Below are positions 7,641 through 16,439 of a stretch of 29,487 nucleotides of DNA, in pieces. The stretch's first letter is position 1. Every line of letters starts with the position of its first letter. Made by a program: the position numbers and the translations under genes. The notes below the pieces were generated by a model. The model saw only the letters and a program-made list of their open reading frames with translations. It ran no database searches and had not been told where the DNA came from. This DNA comes from Dokdonella_A sp049583635 (GTDB lineage: Bacteria > Pseudomonadota > Gammaproteobacteria > Xanthomonadales > Rhodanobacteraceae). The DNA lies in contig JBAUWF010000003.1 in NCBI GenBank assembly GCA_049583635.1, forward strand, positions 1 through 29,487, written 5' to 3'.

Positions 7641-9551
7641 CTAACCCTTGCCGCTGCCCGGTCGATAGGGCGCCAGATCGCGCGCGACGTCTTCAAGCAT
7701 CGGCGTGATGGTTTCGCGCGCCTTGTCGGCGGCGTTGAGACTGGTGAAATTGACCTGCTCGGTCGCGCTGTCTCCCAATAAATGAGCGTCGGATACCGCG
7801 TAGGTTTTGACGCCCAGTTGAACCGTATACAAGGTCGAGCTTTGCCCGTAATAGGTCATCTCCTGCGACCCGATTGGTCGCGCATGGACGAAAACCACGG
7901 CGTCGGCGCGCCCCTTGAGGGCGCCTAGGTTGGGACGATCACCGGCGACATGTCCGCCCTCGATGACGCGAAACCCGCGGTTGCGCAGCATGCGGCTGAC
8001 CGCGTTCTCGGCTGGACCGGTGATCGCATCATCGCCGCTGGACAGGATCGCGACGGTCGGAATGTGTGGTTTCGCCGGCGCCACGGATTTCGGCCGCGTC
8101 ACTTCGGCGACGCGCTGCGGCTGATGCATCGATGCTGCTGCCGTGTCGACCCTCGATTCGCTCCCTGCCGCTCGCGGCCGTTCGATCGCTTCTGCCGGCG
8201 CGCTCGACACGGTCGCCGCTTCGCCGTTGTGGGCGTCCGGCGCGGAGGCGCCAGCGCCGACCGGCTCGGCCGATCGACCGTCGGCCGCGTCACCCGGCGT
8301 GCTCGGCGTACCCCCGGTCGGCGCGACCGAGCCGAGCGTATCGGATGCATCGGTTATTCTCATTGGCGGACTGTTCGCCGCATTGGTCACGCTCACCTGG
8401 GTATGGCCGAACAGGCGGTTTAGCGCGGGAATATGCGCGCGCCAGGCATAGGCCGCGCTTGCCACGCCAACCAGCAACAGCGCGGCGACAGCCCACGGCA
8501 CGATGTTGACCGATCGTCCAGTGGCGCGTGTCGGCCGCTCATGCGGCGCAGTGTCCGGCAATGACGCTGGTGGCTGCTGTGTCGCCGCGGCCCGGGTGGC
8601 ATCGGCGGCCGTGATAACCGGTGACGGTCCCGTGATCGGTTGCGATGCTGGTGTGGGGGTCGGCAGAAGATGACCGACTTGTGTGGCGGCAGCCGGGGAA
8701 ATCTTCGGCTTGACGCTGATCGGCCCGCCGCGGGCCACCGCTGGATACTGCATCAACGCGGCGGTCAACTCGTGGCAACTCTGATAGCGATCGACCGGGT
8801 CCTTGGCAATCATCTTGACCAGGATTGCTGCGATCTGCGGATCGACGTTGGCGTTGAGTTCACGCACATCGGGAATATCGGCCTTGACCACTTCGAGCAT
8901 CAGGCCGAGGGGGGACGCATCGTTGAACGGCATGCGTCCGGCCAGCATTTCGAACAGCACCACTCCCAGCGAAAAGATGTCCGAGCGCTGATCAACCGGC
9001 TTGCCGAGACATACCTCGGGCGACAAATAGCCCGGTGTACCGACGAATTCACCAGTCGAAGTCAGTTTCTTGGAAAAATCCTGATTGGACAGCGCGATAC
9101 CGAAGTCGGCGATCTTGAGCATGCCGCGACTGCCGATCATCAGATTGCCGGGCTTGATGTCGCGATGAATCACGCCGTGATCGTGCGCGGTGGCCAGACC
9201 AAGCGCGGTCTGATAGATCACCTTCGCGGCCGCGTCGACAGCCAGCGTTTTCTCCCGCTTGAGCATCGAGCCCAACGATTCACCGTCGACGAATTCCATG
9301 ACGAAGTAGGTCTGGCCATCGTCATCGCCGATGAAGTAGATCTGGATGATATGCGGGTCGTTGAGCGCGGCCATGCTGCGCGCCTCACGCAGAAATCGCT
9401 CCTTGACACTCTCGTCATGAGCAAGCGAATCGGACAGCACTTTGATGGCGACGTAGCGATTGAGCGAGGATTCGTGGCCCTTGTAGACCACGCCCATGCC
9501 GCCACGACCGAGTTCGGCGACAATATCGTAGTGTCCCAACCGCGTTTTCAT
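7641..9551 (-). CDS. transmembrane serine/threonine protein kinase (PknB/Hanks type)
   Basis: A 636-residue membrane kinase. The kinase domain covers about residues 8-265: glycine loop GRGGMGVVY, VAIK lysine K37, HRDIKPGN with catalytic D131 and N136, DFG D149, and GTPGYLSPE as the activation and P+1 segment. A Pro/Ala/Thr-rich linker leads to one membrane helix (about 348-370). A long low-complexity Ala/Ser/Thr/Pro segment and a compact C-terminal domain (starting PTVAILSSGDDAITG) lie beyond the membrane, presumably in the periplasm. The C-terminal part, with ADAVVFVHARPIGS, is not recognised. GGAGG upstream of the ATG at 9551 supports the start over an in-frame GTG at 9563. No substrate or cognate phosphatase is adjacent. 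Confidence 0.9.
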   Translation of the reverse strand: MKTRLGHYDIVAELGRGGMGVVYKGHESSLNRYVAIKVLSDSLAHDESVKERFLREARSMAALNDPHIIQIYFIGDDDGQTYFVMEFVDGESLGSMLKREKTLAVDAAAKVIYQTALGLATAHDHGVIHRDIKPGNLMIGSRGMLKIADFGIALSNQDFSKKLTSTGEFVGTPGYLSPEVCLGKPVDQRSDIFSLGVVLFEMLAGRMPFNDASPLGLMLEVVKADIPDVRELNANVDPQIAAILVKMIAKDPVDRYQSCHELTAALMQYPAVARGGPISVKPKISPAAATQVGHLLPTPTPASQPITGPSPVITAADATRAAATQQPPASLPDTAPHERPTRATGRSVNIVPWAVAALLLVGVASAAYAWRAHIPALNRLFGHTQVSVTNAANSPPMRITDASDTLGSVAPTGGTPSTPGDAADGRSAEPVGAGASAPDAHNGEAATVSSAPAEAIERPRAAGSESRVDTAAASMHQPQRVAEVTRPKSVAPAKPHIPTVAILSSGDDAITGPAENAVSRMLRNRGFRVIEGGHVAGDRPNLGALKGRADAVVFVHARPIGSQEMTYYGQSSTLYTVQLGVKTYAVSDAHLLGDSATEQVNFTSLNAADKARETITPMLEDVARDLAPYRPGSGKG

Positions 9552-9948
9552 GGCTGCCTCCACCCTTGAGTGGTTTTACCACCGTAACAGAAGGTATCCA
9601 GAGAGACCCTGTATTGGTCGTCAGGAAAACTCAGAACGAATCATGCTTGGTGCTAATGGCGTACAGACCCTTGGGTCAAAGGGGCAATCAGTTCCCCACA
9701 CCGAAAGGACCTTAATGGGTTGTGAAAGCATGTGGGCACTGTGAGGAAATTCACCAGCCGGACTCGCGCCAGTCTTCCCGGGACAATGCTAACACCGCAA
9801 TGGCCGGACCGGTCACGGACCCGCTAGACGGCGCAACCCGTGTCGGACGCACGATCCATCTGTGACCTGGTTCACACGCACGCAAGTGCCGTGTCGGCGA
9901 CCCGCTCTCGCGAAGCATGGACGCGGCGGGCTTGATTCAGCGGCGTCA
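9552..9948. other. divergent intergenic region, A+T-richer, no gene seen
   Basis: About 400 bases between the Ser/Thr kinase and the membrane protein. The first 200 bases are visibly less G+C-rich than the neighbourhood. They hold a GACCC-TT-GGGTC dyad (9666-9677) and a small hairpin GGGGcAA-TCAG-TTCCCC (9681-9697). Neither a protein gene nor a recognisable RNA family is seen. It probably contains both divergent promoters. Confidence 0.4.
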
Positions 9949-11487
9949 ATGGCGCACAAGGAGCTTTTCGGCACCGGGCGAGGACTTGTGTACGAGAGCG
10001 AGGCCGTGAGGGCTGGGCGTGGTAGCGTCGAGCGCCGGATCTGGCTGATTTTCGCCGTGCTGTGGCTGCTCGGCGTGCTGCGTCTGGCTGCGGTATGGGC
10101 ACACAATCCACTGATTGCTTACGCCAACAGCTACGACGAGACGCGCTACACGTCCTGCTTTCACCTCTATCCGGACCGCCCGGCCGAGGTTCCCCCGCAG
10201 CAAAACAGTCCGGGTGCTCCGTTCGATCATTATCGGTTTATCGCGACCAACGATCCGATGTGCTACTGGTCGAGCGAACTGGTTTTCCAGGGCGCAACCA
10301 TAACGATTTACAAGATCGGTGCATTGCTCGGCGCGTCGGGTGCGCATTCGGTCCGCTGGATCGGCCTGCTGCGCATCGCCGCCCTGTTTTGGCTGTCCGT
10401 GGCCTTTTCCTTGGCTTGGGTGCGTCGCGGCCAAACGCGCGCCGCAATCGCAAATGCCGCGTTGTTGCCACTCGTGTTCGCCGATCCGGGCAATACACTC
10501 TACCTCAATACATTCTATGCCGAATGGACGGCGCTGCTGGCCGCGTATGCCTTGATCTCGTTGATCGCGTTGTGGCGCGGCGCGCACGCCACGCGGGTGC
10601 GCTTCGTGTTGCTTGCGCTGGCTGGGTTCGTTCTGGCATCGAGCAAGATCCAGCATCTGTTGTTGCCGTTCGCGTTGGGCGTCATCGTACTGATCTTCGA
10701 ATGGTTTGAATGGCGACGTGTGACGTGGCGCAGCATGGCTTTGCTGATCGGCGGCCTGGCCGGCTTGTGCTTTCAGTTTGTCCAGATGCAGCGCGACAAC
10801 GCCATGATGGCGGCGATACGCCAGTACAACGCAGCCGACGTGGTGTTCACCGGACTCGTGCCGTTCGCACAACAGCCGCGTGCATTACTCGCCGCTCACG
10901 GCATCGACCCGTCGTGCGCCCGCTTTCGCGGCAGGGACGCATGGCAGCTGCCCGGGTTGCCGGACCGCGAGTGCCAGGGGCTGGCCAATTTTTCCCGCGC
11001 CGAGGAACTCACCATTCTGCTGCGCCATCCGACCATCGCCGCGCGTCTGGCCTGGCACGGCGCCCGTGCACTCGACCCGTGGATCGCTTCCAACATCGGC
11101 CACGTCGCGGGAGGAGATTTCGCGAAGTTTCCTGCCGGCATGCCGAGCATTGGCAACGCGCTGCATGCGAGTCGTCCCCTGCAGCGGATGCTGCTGGCGC
11201 TACCGTTCGTAGCATTGGCAGTGCTGATTTTGCGGCCGCGCTGGCGCCCCCGGCTGTTCGAATACGCCATGCTGATCTCGACGCTGATGATCGTAACCTT
11301 CGTCGTGACGGTGTTCGGCGACGGCCTCGCAGACACCGCCAAGCAGGGACACCTCATTATCAACGCCGCGCTTGCATTCCTGCTGGCGCCTGCCGTAATC
11401 GGCATGCTGCCGCGCTCGCTTGATGTCGGCGCGCGCGACAACAGCGGGCTCGACGTCAGGTTGCCGCTCACACGAGGTGACAGCTAG
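9949..11487 (+). CDS. polytopic membrane protein, possibly GT-C-like glycosyltransferase
   Basis: About 512 residues with roughly ten hydrophobic helices. The first helix (RIWLIFAVLWLLGVLRLAAV) is followed by a loop of about 70 residues that is probably extracytoplasmic and contains YANSYDETRY, several cysteines and aromatic residues. A conserved-looking PGNTLYLNTFYAEW motif lies between helices, and another long loop holds GIDPSCARFRG. An acidic first loop plus an 'FNxFY.E'-like motif recalls WsfD/GT-C-type glycan membrane transferases, but I do not recognise the family with certainty. The start is uncertain: ATG 9949 has no ribosome site, GTG 9988 has GCGAGG just upstream, and GTG 9862 is also in frame. 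It lies next to, and is convergent with, the chorismatase, so a role in the pigment cluster is possible but unproven. Confidence 0.6.
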   Translation: MAHKELFGTGRGLVYESEAVRAGRGSVERRIWLIFAVLWLLGVLRLAAVWAHNPLIAYANSYDETRYTSCFHLYPDRPAEVPPQQNSPGAPFDHYRFIATNDPMCYWSSELVFQGATITIYKIGALLGASGAHSVRWIGLLRIAALFWLSVAFSLAWVRRGQTRAAIANAALLPLVFADPGNTLYLNTFYAEWTALLAAYALISLIALWRGAHATRVRFVLLALAGFVLASSKIQHLLLPFALGVIVLIFEWFEWRRVTWRSMALLIGGLAGLCFQFVQMQRDNAMMAAIRQYNAADVVFTGLVPFAQQPRALLAAHGIDPSCARFRGRDAWQLPGLPDRECQGLANFSRAEELTILLRHPTIAARLAWHGARALDPWIASNIGHVAGGDFAKFPAGMPSIGNALHASRPLQRMLLALPFVALAVLILRPRWRPRLFEYAMLISTLMIVTFVVTVFGDGLADTAKQGHLIINAALAFLLAPAVIGMLPRSLDVGARDNSGLDVRLPLTRGDS

Positions 11488-11498
11488 ACCGGTGTGCG

Positions 11499-11517
11499 GC
11501 TCGGCGGAAATCCGAGC
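11499..11517. terminator. hairpin between convergent genes, possible terminator
   Basis: GCTCGG and CCGAGC form a perfect 6-bp stem around a 7-base loop (11505-11511). It sits 11 bases past the stop of the membrane protein and upstream of the convergent chorismatase stop. No T-run follows, so intrinsic termination is only a possibility. Confidence 0.3.
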
Positions 11518-11558
11518 TTCTCCGGGCAACAGCAGCCTAAGTGGTCGGTGAGGCGACT

Positions 11559-12557
11559 TCAGCCATGCACGCCATCGACTTCGACAAGCAACTCGGTACG
11601 ACAGATGTCCCCGGCCAGCAACAAGACCCCGGTGACCCTGGGTATCATTGCGCGCAGCGCGGCGATCACCTCGGCCGCATGCTGTGGTTGACGCACATAG
11701 GCCTTGAGCAGACTCGATGCCCCGACCCTCTGCGTGCAACCGGCGCTGCACAGCAGGCTCGAAAGATTGGTTGCTGTTTCGTCGAGTTGTGCCGCCAGGT
11801 CGTCTCGATGGGTGGACGCATGGCCGACCACGGCGGCCGTTCCCGATATCAGCAGTTGATTTGCCGGCGAGCGCATGGCGCGCGCGAATGCCGGAGGGCT
11901 GGCGCCATACTGGCGGGGATAACGCCATGCGCTGACCTGGCGCGGATTTTCGATCGGCGTTCCGGCCAAGCGGGCGGCAAGCCCGTACACCTGCAGCACG
12001 CGCACACCGTCGCGCCGTCCGATCGCGGTCGCCGCCGGATAACTGTCATCGCTGCGGTTGGCCAGACCACGCGCACGACCGGAGCAGAACTGACGGTAGC
12101 GCTCACTGTCGCCATCTCCAAGATTGATTGCATCCATGTAGTTCCATAGCCGCAATAGGTGCGGTGTGCCGCTCGCTGCCAGGAATCCACAGATCTCGCG
12201 ATAGGCACGCTCGGCGGCGCCGGCGATGCCGCCACGGCTGGACTCTTCGACCTCGATCGCGAAGAAGCAATAGTCACCATCGTGGCTCCAGCGTATGTCG
12301 CCCGCGTAACCACAGCGCACCGGCGCATGCGTACGCCAGACCTCTTGTACCGGCGGCGCGGCCAGAGGCTCCAACCGGACACGCAACCAGCGTGGATCCG
12401 CCTGCGCGCGAGCAGCGTTGCCAAACTCCAGTACCGCAAGCACACCGGGCTCGACCACGTCGGTGACGCCACTCGGCTCGTAATCAAAGCGCAGTAGCGG
12501 CAGGTTGCCGACGTCATCCACTGTTGGTGGAGCGTTATTGGAAGGGAACGGCGACAA
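11559..12557 (-). CDS. xanB2: chorismatase / hydroxybenzoate synthase (XanB2/FkbO/Hyg5 family)
   Basis: About 332 residues. Motifs typical of chorismatases (pteridine-dependent-deoxygenase-like, YjgF-type fold) are present: LLRLWNYMDAIN, YRQFCSGRARGL, YPAATAIG, NPRQVSAWRYP and QLLISGTAAVVGHAS. XanB2 of Xanthomonas hydrolyses chorismate to pyruvate plus 3- and 4-hydroxybenzoate; the 3-isomer primes xanthomonadin and the 4-isomer feeds ubiquinone. This gene therefore probably supplies the aromatic starter for the adjacent cluster, but the isomer ratio cannot be read from sequence. The start is uncertain: the frame is open to 12698, but that region overlaps the divergent ACP gene. TTG 12557, GTG 12521 and GTG 12608 are candidates and none has a good ribosome site. 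Confidence 0.85.
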   Translation of the reverse strand: MSPFPSNNAPPTVDDVGNLPLLRFDYEPSGVTDVVEPGVLAVLEFGNAARAQADPRWLRVRLEPLAAPPVQEVWRTHAPVRCGYAGDIRWSHDGDYCFFAIEVEESSRGGIAGAAERAYREICGFLAASGTPHLLRLWNYMDAINLGDGDSERYRQFCSGRARGLANRSDDSYPAATAIGRRDGVRVLQVYGLAARLAGTPIENPRQVSAWRYPRQYGASPPAFARAMRSPANQLLISGTAAVVGHASTHRDDLAAQLDETATNLSSLLCSAGCTQRVGASSLLKAYVRQPQHAAEVIAALRAMIPRVTGVLLLAGDICRTELLVEVDGVHG

Positions 12558-12603
12558 GTCGGTTGCGCTTGATTCGCGCCACGGCGCACAGGGAGCGCGA
12601 TGA

Positions 12604-12609
12604 TACACT
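12604..12609 (+). promoter_or_regulatory. putative -10 box for the ACP gene
   Basis: TACACT preceded by TGA (extended -10 style) lies 64 bases before the ACP start codon, in the gap between the divergent chorismatase and ACP genes. A -35 element is not obvious, so the call rests on one hexamer and its position. Confidence 0.3.
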
Positions 12610-12672
12610 GCGCGCGCCGCACCAGCCGCCCCGACTCGGGCAGGTGGCGGATACCGGAGCAGGCCAGCACCC

Positions 12673-12975
12673 ATGAACACACCACAGCGCATCGACAACG
12701 AGCACGTCGCGTCTCAATCGCCGGCCGAACGCGACCTGGCGGAACTTATTGTCGAGAGCCTCAATATCGACTGGATCAAGCCTGGCGACATCGATCCCGA
12801 GGCTGCATTGTTCGGAGGCGAGCTCGGTCTCGATTCGATCGATGCGCTGGAATTGGCGCTCGCCATATCGCAGCGCTACAAGTTCCAGCTGCGCTCTGAC
12901 AACCCCGACAATCAGCGCATCTTCAGCAGCCTGCGCGCGTTGTCCGAACATGTCGAGGGCAATCGCGAGGCGTGA
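12673..12975 (+). CDS. acyl carrier protein of the aryl-polyene cluster
   Basis: A 100-residue acyl carrier protein. The phosphopantetheine site is GLDSIDALEL with S55, in a typical four-helix acidic context (LAELIVESLNI, then ALFGGELGLDS). An N-terminal extension of about 15 polar residues precedes the domain. It would carry the hydroxybenzoyl starter and/or the growing polyene, like ApeE/ApeF or the Xanthomonas pigment ACP. GGAG lies about 13 bases before the ATG. It is divergent from the chorismatase and convergent with the first flavoprotein. It is the only ACP seen in the window, whereas the E. coli aryl-polyene system uses two. Confidence 0.92.
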   Translation: MNTPQRIDNEHVASQSPAERDLAELIVESLNIDWIKPGDIDPEAALFGGELGLDSIDALELALAISQRYKFQLRSDNPDNQRIFSSLRALSEHVEGNREA

Positions 12976-13023
12976 GGCCTTTCATGCCCGCCGCGCCATA
13001 GCTGCAGCCACGTTTCATCAGTC

Positions 13024-14355
13024 TCAATGTGGGTCGACGGGGGTAGTGCCCCCTGAAAACCGATAGCGTGCGTGGCGCCGGCGCGCGATGCGATCGCCGA
13101 TCCAGCGACCGGCATGACGCAAGCTGATCATTGAGTAGATCAGCTTGAACAACCAGACGCGCCGCAATACGGCCCGATTCTCGAAAACGTCGCCGGCAAG
13201 CATCGATACGACCGCATCCTCGACGCGCAGGAAATTGTCCGGTCTTGCGAACATGCCGCGCATGACCGACGTATTGAAGCGATAGATGAACCAGGAGAAC
13301 ACCCGCACCCCGCGGCGTACGCGGCGAGCGAACGCGGCCTGCAACGCCGCTTCGCGTCCGGGCTCGCGCAGGCAAGCATCGATCAGGACCGCCGCGCGGC
13401 TCGCACTGTGCATGGCCAGAAACACACCGGAGGAGAACACCGGATCGACGAATGTGTAGGCGTCGCCGACCATGATCCAGCCCGGCCCGGCCATGCGCTC
13501 GCACGAATATGAATAGTTGCCGGTAACGCGCACTTCGGAAATCATCTCGGCGCCGCTCAGGCGTGCCCATGCACCGGGTATCTTGGCGAGTGTGTCGAGC
13601 AGAAATTCGCGATTGTGGCCGCGTCGCCGTTTCAGGTATTCGGGCCAGCACACGCAACCGATACTCATCACGCCCTCGCGCAGCGGGATGAACCAGCACC
13701 AGCCATAGTCGAAATGGTAGATGCTGATGTTGCCGGCATTCTCACCGGGACGGGCGTCGACACGGTGAAAATGCGCGAATATCGCGGCGCTCTGATGCGC
13801 AGGGTTCCTGCGCTTGATCTTGAACGCGTTGCCGAGCAGCGTCTCGCGTCCGCTCGCATCGACCACATAACGTGCGCGCACGCTGAAGGCGTCAGTGCTC
13901 GCCATCGGGCGCGCTACGGCAACCACCGCGTCGATGCCATCAGCTGCGACCCGTTCCACGATGATGCCGTCGCGCGCATCGACTGCGTTTGCGCGCGCGT
14001 GCTCGAACAACATCTGATCGAACTGCGCACGTCCGACCTGGAACGCATGCGGCGCGGTCTTGCCCAGCGCGTCACGAAAGTAGAAAGACTGATAGGAACC
14101 CGTGCCGCACTGGAAATCAGCGCCGAGCTTGAGCACACCAAGCGCACGCACCTTGTCGAGGACGCCGAGTTCCTCGAATATCGGGAGGTTTCCCGGCAGC
14201 AGCGATTCGCCGATGTGAAAGCGCGGATGACGATCCTTTTCAAGCTGGATCACCTTCCAGCCGCGCCGCTGGAGCAGAGTCGCCGCCGTGCTGCCGCCGG
14301 GCCCACCGCCTATGACCAGGACATCACAATGCTCCGTCGGTTGCACAGGTTTCAC
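13024..14355 (-). CDS. FAD-dependent halogenase-like flavoprotein 1 (phenol/pyrrole type)
   Basis: A 443-residue flavoprotein. The FAD-binding GGGPGGS is at residues 16-22. FHIGESLLP (46-54) is the signature of the PltA/CmlS-like halogenase group, and K76 in LKLGADF lies where the catalytic lysine of flavin halogenases is expected. WxWxIP is complete at 219-224 (WCWFIP), and FVDPVFSSGV is the second FAD motif. In this family WxWxIP distinguishes halogenases from monooxygenases. Xanthomonadins are brominated aryl polyenes, so aryl halogenation is a reasonable role. Oxidation without halogen transfer cannot be excluded. GTG 14355 has GGCGGGA upstream; GTG 14346 is an alternative. The gene is convergent with the ACP and divergent from the core operon. 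Confidence 0.82.
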   Translation of the reverse strand: MKPVQPTEHCDVLVIGGGPGGSTAATLLQRRGWKVIQLEKDRHPRFHIGESLLPGNLPIFEELGVLDKVRALGVLKLGADFQCGTGSYQSFYFRDALGKTAPHAFQVGRAQFDQMLFEHARANAVDARDGIIVERVAADGIDAVVAVARPMASTDAFSVRARYVVDASGRETLLGNAFKIKRRNPAHQSAAIFAHFHRVDARPGENAGNISIYHFDYGWCWFIPLREGVMSIGCVCWPEYLKRRRGHNREFLLDTLAKIPGAWARLSGAEMISEVRVTGNYSYSCERMAGPGWIMVGDAYTFVDPVFSSGVFLAMHSASRAAVLIDACLREPGREAALQAAFARRVRRGVRVFSWFIYRFNTSVMRGMFARPDNFLRVEDAVVSMLAGDVFENRAVLRRVWLFKLIYSMISLRHAGRWIGDRIARRRHARYRFSGGTTPVDPH

Positions 14356-14452
14356 AACAACGGTCCCGCCGTGAAGATCAGCGCCTATGTTACAGTCAGG
14401 CGGCGTCCAATCGATCGATCGCGCGGCACTTTAATCTTTTCTCGAAGCCAAC

Positions 14453-15181
14453 GTGACCGCCGACTCCTACCCGCCATCACCATCGAGCCGATCGTTTCGT
14501 TCCGCGCGCGTCTCGGCGTTTCTGCTGGCGTCATATGTGTGTCTTGTCATCGCAAGTTTCGTAAGCGGAGGCACGAAATTCGGCGATGCCGCCGTGTTCA
14601 CGCTGATTACGCTCCTGCTCGCTCCGCGATTGTTGCGGTGGCAAATGCGTGCCTGGGCGATCTGGTTGGCCGCTCTTGCGATCGGATTGGCGCTCATGTG
14701 GTTCGGCGGCGATCGACTGGCACTGGACCTGATGCCGGTGCTGATCAATGCGGTCCTGTGCGCGATATTCGCGCGAACCCTGACCCCGGGCAGGCAGACT
14801 TTGGTCGCGCGCGCCATACTCGCGCTGGAAGGCCCGGAACGTCTGGCGCTTCCGGGTGTTGCGAGCTACGCCCGGAAGTTGACGCTGACCTGGGCACTGC
14901 TGCTCGGCGTGCAAGCCGTCGTGCTGTTGATTCTGGTGCTGTGCAATTCGCCCGGCATCACCTCGCCAATCGCGTTGCAGCCGGGCGTGGTTCACTGGTA
15001 TCTGCACGTGGGCAGTTACGCCGTCGTCATCGCCTTCATGTTGCTCGAATACGGGTTTCGCCGCTGGCACATGCGCGGCGTGCCGCACCCGCACTTCGGC
15101 CAATTCTGCGTGCATCTTGCACAGCGCTGGCCAGCGCTGGTGCACGGAGATCCGCCATCCGCGCCACGGAGCCGGTCATGA
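14453..15181 (+). CDS. COG4648-like membrane protein of aryl-polyene clusters
   Basis: A 242-residue integral membrane protein with about six hydrophobic segments. Near the N-terminus is SFVSGGTKFGDAAVF, then paired helices around residues 45-85 and two longer helices in the C-terminal half (LTWALLLGVQAVVLLILVL and a later one near YAVVIAFMLLEYGFR). The middle has a polar stretch, ARTLTPGRQTLVARAILALEGPE. COG4648 proteins of this type recur in aryl-polyene clusters with no established activity. The GTG start at 14453 is the only in-frame start near the first helix. Its stop overlaps the next start (ATGA at 15178), so it opens the core operon and is coupled to the dehydratase. Confidence 0.72.
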   Translation: MTADSYPPSPSSRSFRSARVSAFLLASYVCLVIASFVSGGTKFGDAAVFTLITLLLAPRLLRWQMRAWAIWLAALAIGLALMWFGGDRLALDLMPVLINAVLCAIFARTLTPGRQTLVARAILALEGPERLALPGVASYARKLTLTWALLLGVQAVVLLILVLCNSPGITSPIALQPGVVHWYLHVGSYAVVIAFMLLEYGFRRWHMRGVPHPHFGQFCVHLAQRWPALVHGDPPSAPRSRS

Positions 15182-15477
15182 AAGAGACGGCTGAATTGCT
15201 CGCGCCTTTGTGTGTGGCCGCCTCGCATCCGAGTCTGCCGGGGCACTTCCCGGACAATCCGATGGTACCCGGCGTAGTGCTGCTCGACGCAGTTGCCGGG
15301 CTGCTCGAACGTGACGGTTACGGTCGTCTCGCGCACATTGTCGTGGTCAAGTTCCTCACGCCACTTGAGCCGGAACAGTCGGCTGATTTGCGCATCGCGA
15401 CCGACGGCAAACGCGTGCGTTTCCGGATCGAGCGCGGTGCGACGACGATTCTCAGCGGGGAGGGACGTCTCGCATGA
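15178..15477 (+). CDS. 3-hydroxyacyl-ACP dehydratase, ApeI-like hot-dog protein
   Basis: A 99-residue single hot-dog domain. The motif SHPSLPGHFPDNPMVPGVVLLD carries the probable catalytic H23 in GHFP, as in FabA/FabZ-like dehydratases. The C-terminal strands (VVVKFLTPLEP, VRFRIERG) match the fold. In aryl-polyene synthesis ApeI-type enzymes dehydrate 3-hydroxyacyl-ACP to the enoyl-ACP so that double bonds accumulate. It overlaps both neighbours by ATGA (15178 and 15474), which fixes the start and implies coupled translation. Confidence 0.88.
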   Translation: MKETAELLAPLCVAASHPSLPGHFPDNPMVPGVVLLDAVAGLLERDGYGRLAHIVVVKFLTPLEPEQSADLRIATDGKRVRFRIERGATTILSGEGRLA

Positions 15478-16439
15478 ACGCGCACTGGAGCCGCCGACCG
15501 GAAGGCGGCGGGCGGTTCGCGCTGTGGCTGATACGCACGATCGGCCTGTATGGCGGTCGTGGCATCGCGCGCTTGATTCTCTACCCGATTACACTGTATT
15601 TCTTCTTTCGGCGCACGCCCGAACGCCGCGCCTCCTATGCCTACCTCGCCCGTGTGTTCGACCGTCCGGCAACGGCCTGGCAAGTCATGCGCCACATCCA
15701 CGGTTTCGCCTCGACCATCCTCGACCGCGTGTTCCTGCTGGCCGATCGTCTTGACCGTTTCGACCTGCGCATCAACGGCCTCGACGACCTGCACGCTGCC
15801 ATGCACGCGGATCGCGGCGTGCTGCTGCTCGGTGCCCACATCGGCAGTTTCGAAGTGCTGCGCGTACTCGCGACAAAGCAGCCGGGCGTCAAGGTTCGCG
15901 TCGTTCTCGATACACAGCAGACGCCGGCTCTGACCAACCTGTTGCATGAACTCAATCCGGAAATCGCGCGCAACGTAATCGATGCCTCGCGCCCCGGCAG
16001 CGAAATCGTCCTCGCACTCCACGAAGCCGTACGCGAGGGTGCGCTGACAACGTTGCTCGCAGATCGCGCACGACCGCATGAAGCAACCATCTTGGTCGAC
16101 TTCATGGGCTCTCCGGCGCGCTTTCCGGTGGCACCATTCCTGATCGCATCCATGCTCAAGGTGCCCGTGGTGCTGTGCTTCGGAATCTATCGCGGTGGCT
16201 GCCGCTATGATCTTTTGTTCGAGTCGTTCGCGGATGATCTGATGCTTTCGCGACGCGGGCGCCGGACGGAACTCCGCGCGATCGTGCAAAAATTCGCCAC
16301 GCGTCTGGAGCATCATGTGCGCAGCGCCCCCTACAACTGGTTCAACTGGTATGACTTCTGGAATCTCGACAACCCGAATCGCGATGACGCTGTGCCTGAT
16401 GGCGACGCTCGCGCCACCGTGCCGCGCGGCGCCACCTGA
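15474..16439 (+). CDS. LpxL/HtrB-like acyltransferase of the aryl-polyene cluster
   Basis: A 321-residue membrane-associated acyltransferase with an amphipathic or hydrophobic N-terminal segment (ARLILYPITLYFFF, about residues 32-46). The HX4(D/E) catalytic motif is H122-IGSF-E127. Further family features are LLADRARPHEATI, the hydrophobic block APFLIASMLKVPVVLCF and a C-terminal APYNWFNWYDFW, which resembles the 'PEQW.W.H.RW' end of LpxL-type acyltransferases. Such enzymes in aryl-polyene clusters are thought to attach the polyene acyl chain to a lipid or glycolipid acceptor at the inner membrane. The acceptor cannot be read here. The start is fixed by the ATGA overlap. Confidence 0.88.
   Translation: MNAHWSRRPEGGGRFALWLIRTIGLYGGRGIARLILYPITLYFFFRRTPERRASYAYLARVFDRPATAWQVMRHIHGFASTILDRVFLLADRLDRFDLRINGLDDLHAAMHADRGVLLLGAHIGSFEVLRVLATKQPGVKVRVVLDTQQTPALTNLLHELNPEIARNVIDASRPGSEIVLALHEAVREGALTTLLADRARPHEATILVDFMGSPARFPVAPFLIASMLKVPVVLCFGIYRGGCRYDLLFESFADDLMLSRRGRRTELRAIVQKFATRLEHHVRSAPYNWFNWYDFWNLDNPNRDDAVPDGDARATVPRGAT

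Noticed and set aside
8640..9569. 309-codon plus-strand frame
   Set aside because: Antisense to the Ser/Thr kinase domain; histidine- and aspartate-rich composition typical of a mirror frame.
12957..13000. AGGC/GCCT dyad after the ACP gene as a terminator
   Set aside because: A four-base stem is too weak to support the call.
14356..14452. Promoters in the divergent gap between flavoprotein 1 and the COG4648 gene
   Set aside because: TAACAT- and TATGTT-like hexamers exist, but no -35 partner lies at acceptable spacing; the ATCGATCGATCG run is noted only as a short tandem.
13615..15477. 620-codon plus-strand frame over the first flavoprotein and on to the dehydratase
   Set aside because: Its first part is antisense to a well-supported flavoprotein. 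Only the last 99 codons (from 15178) are a real gene, sharing the stop codon.
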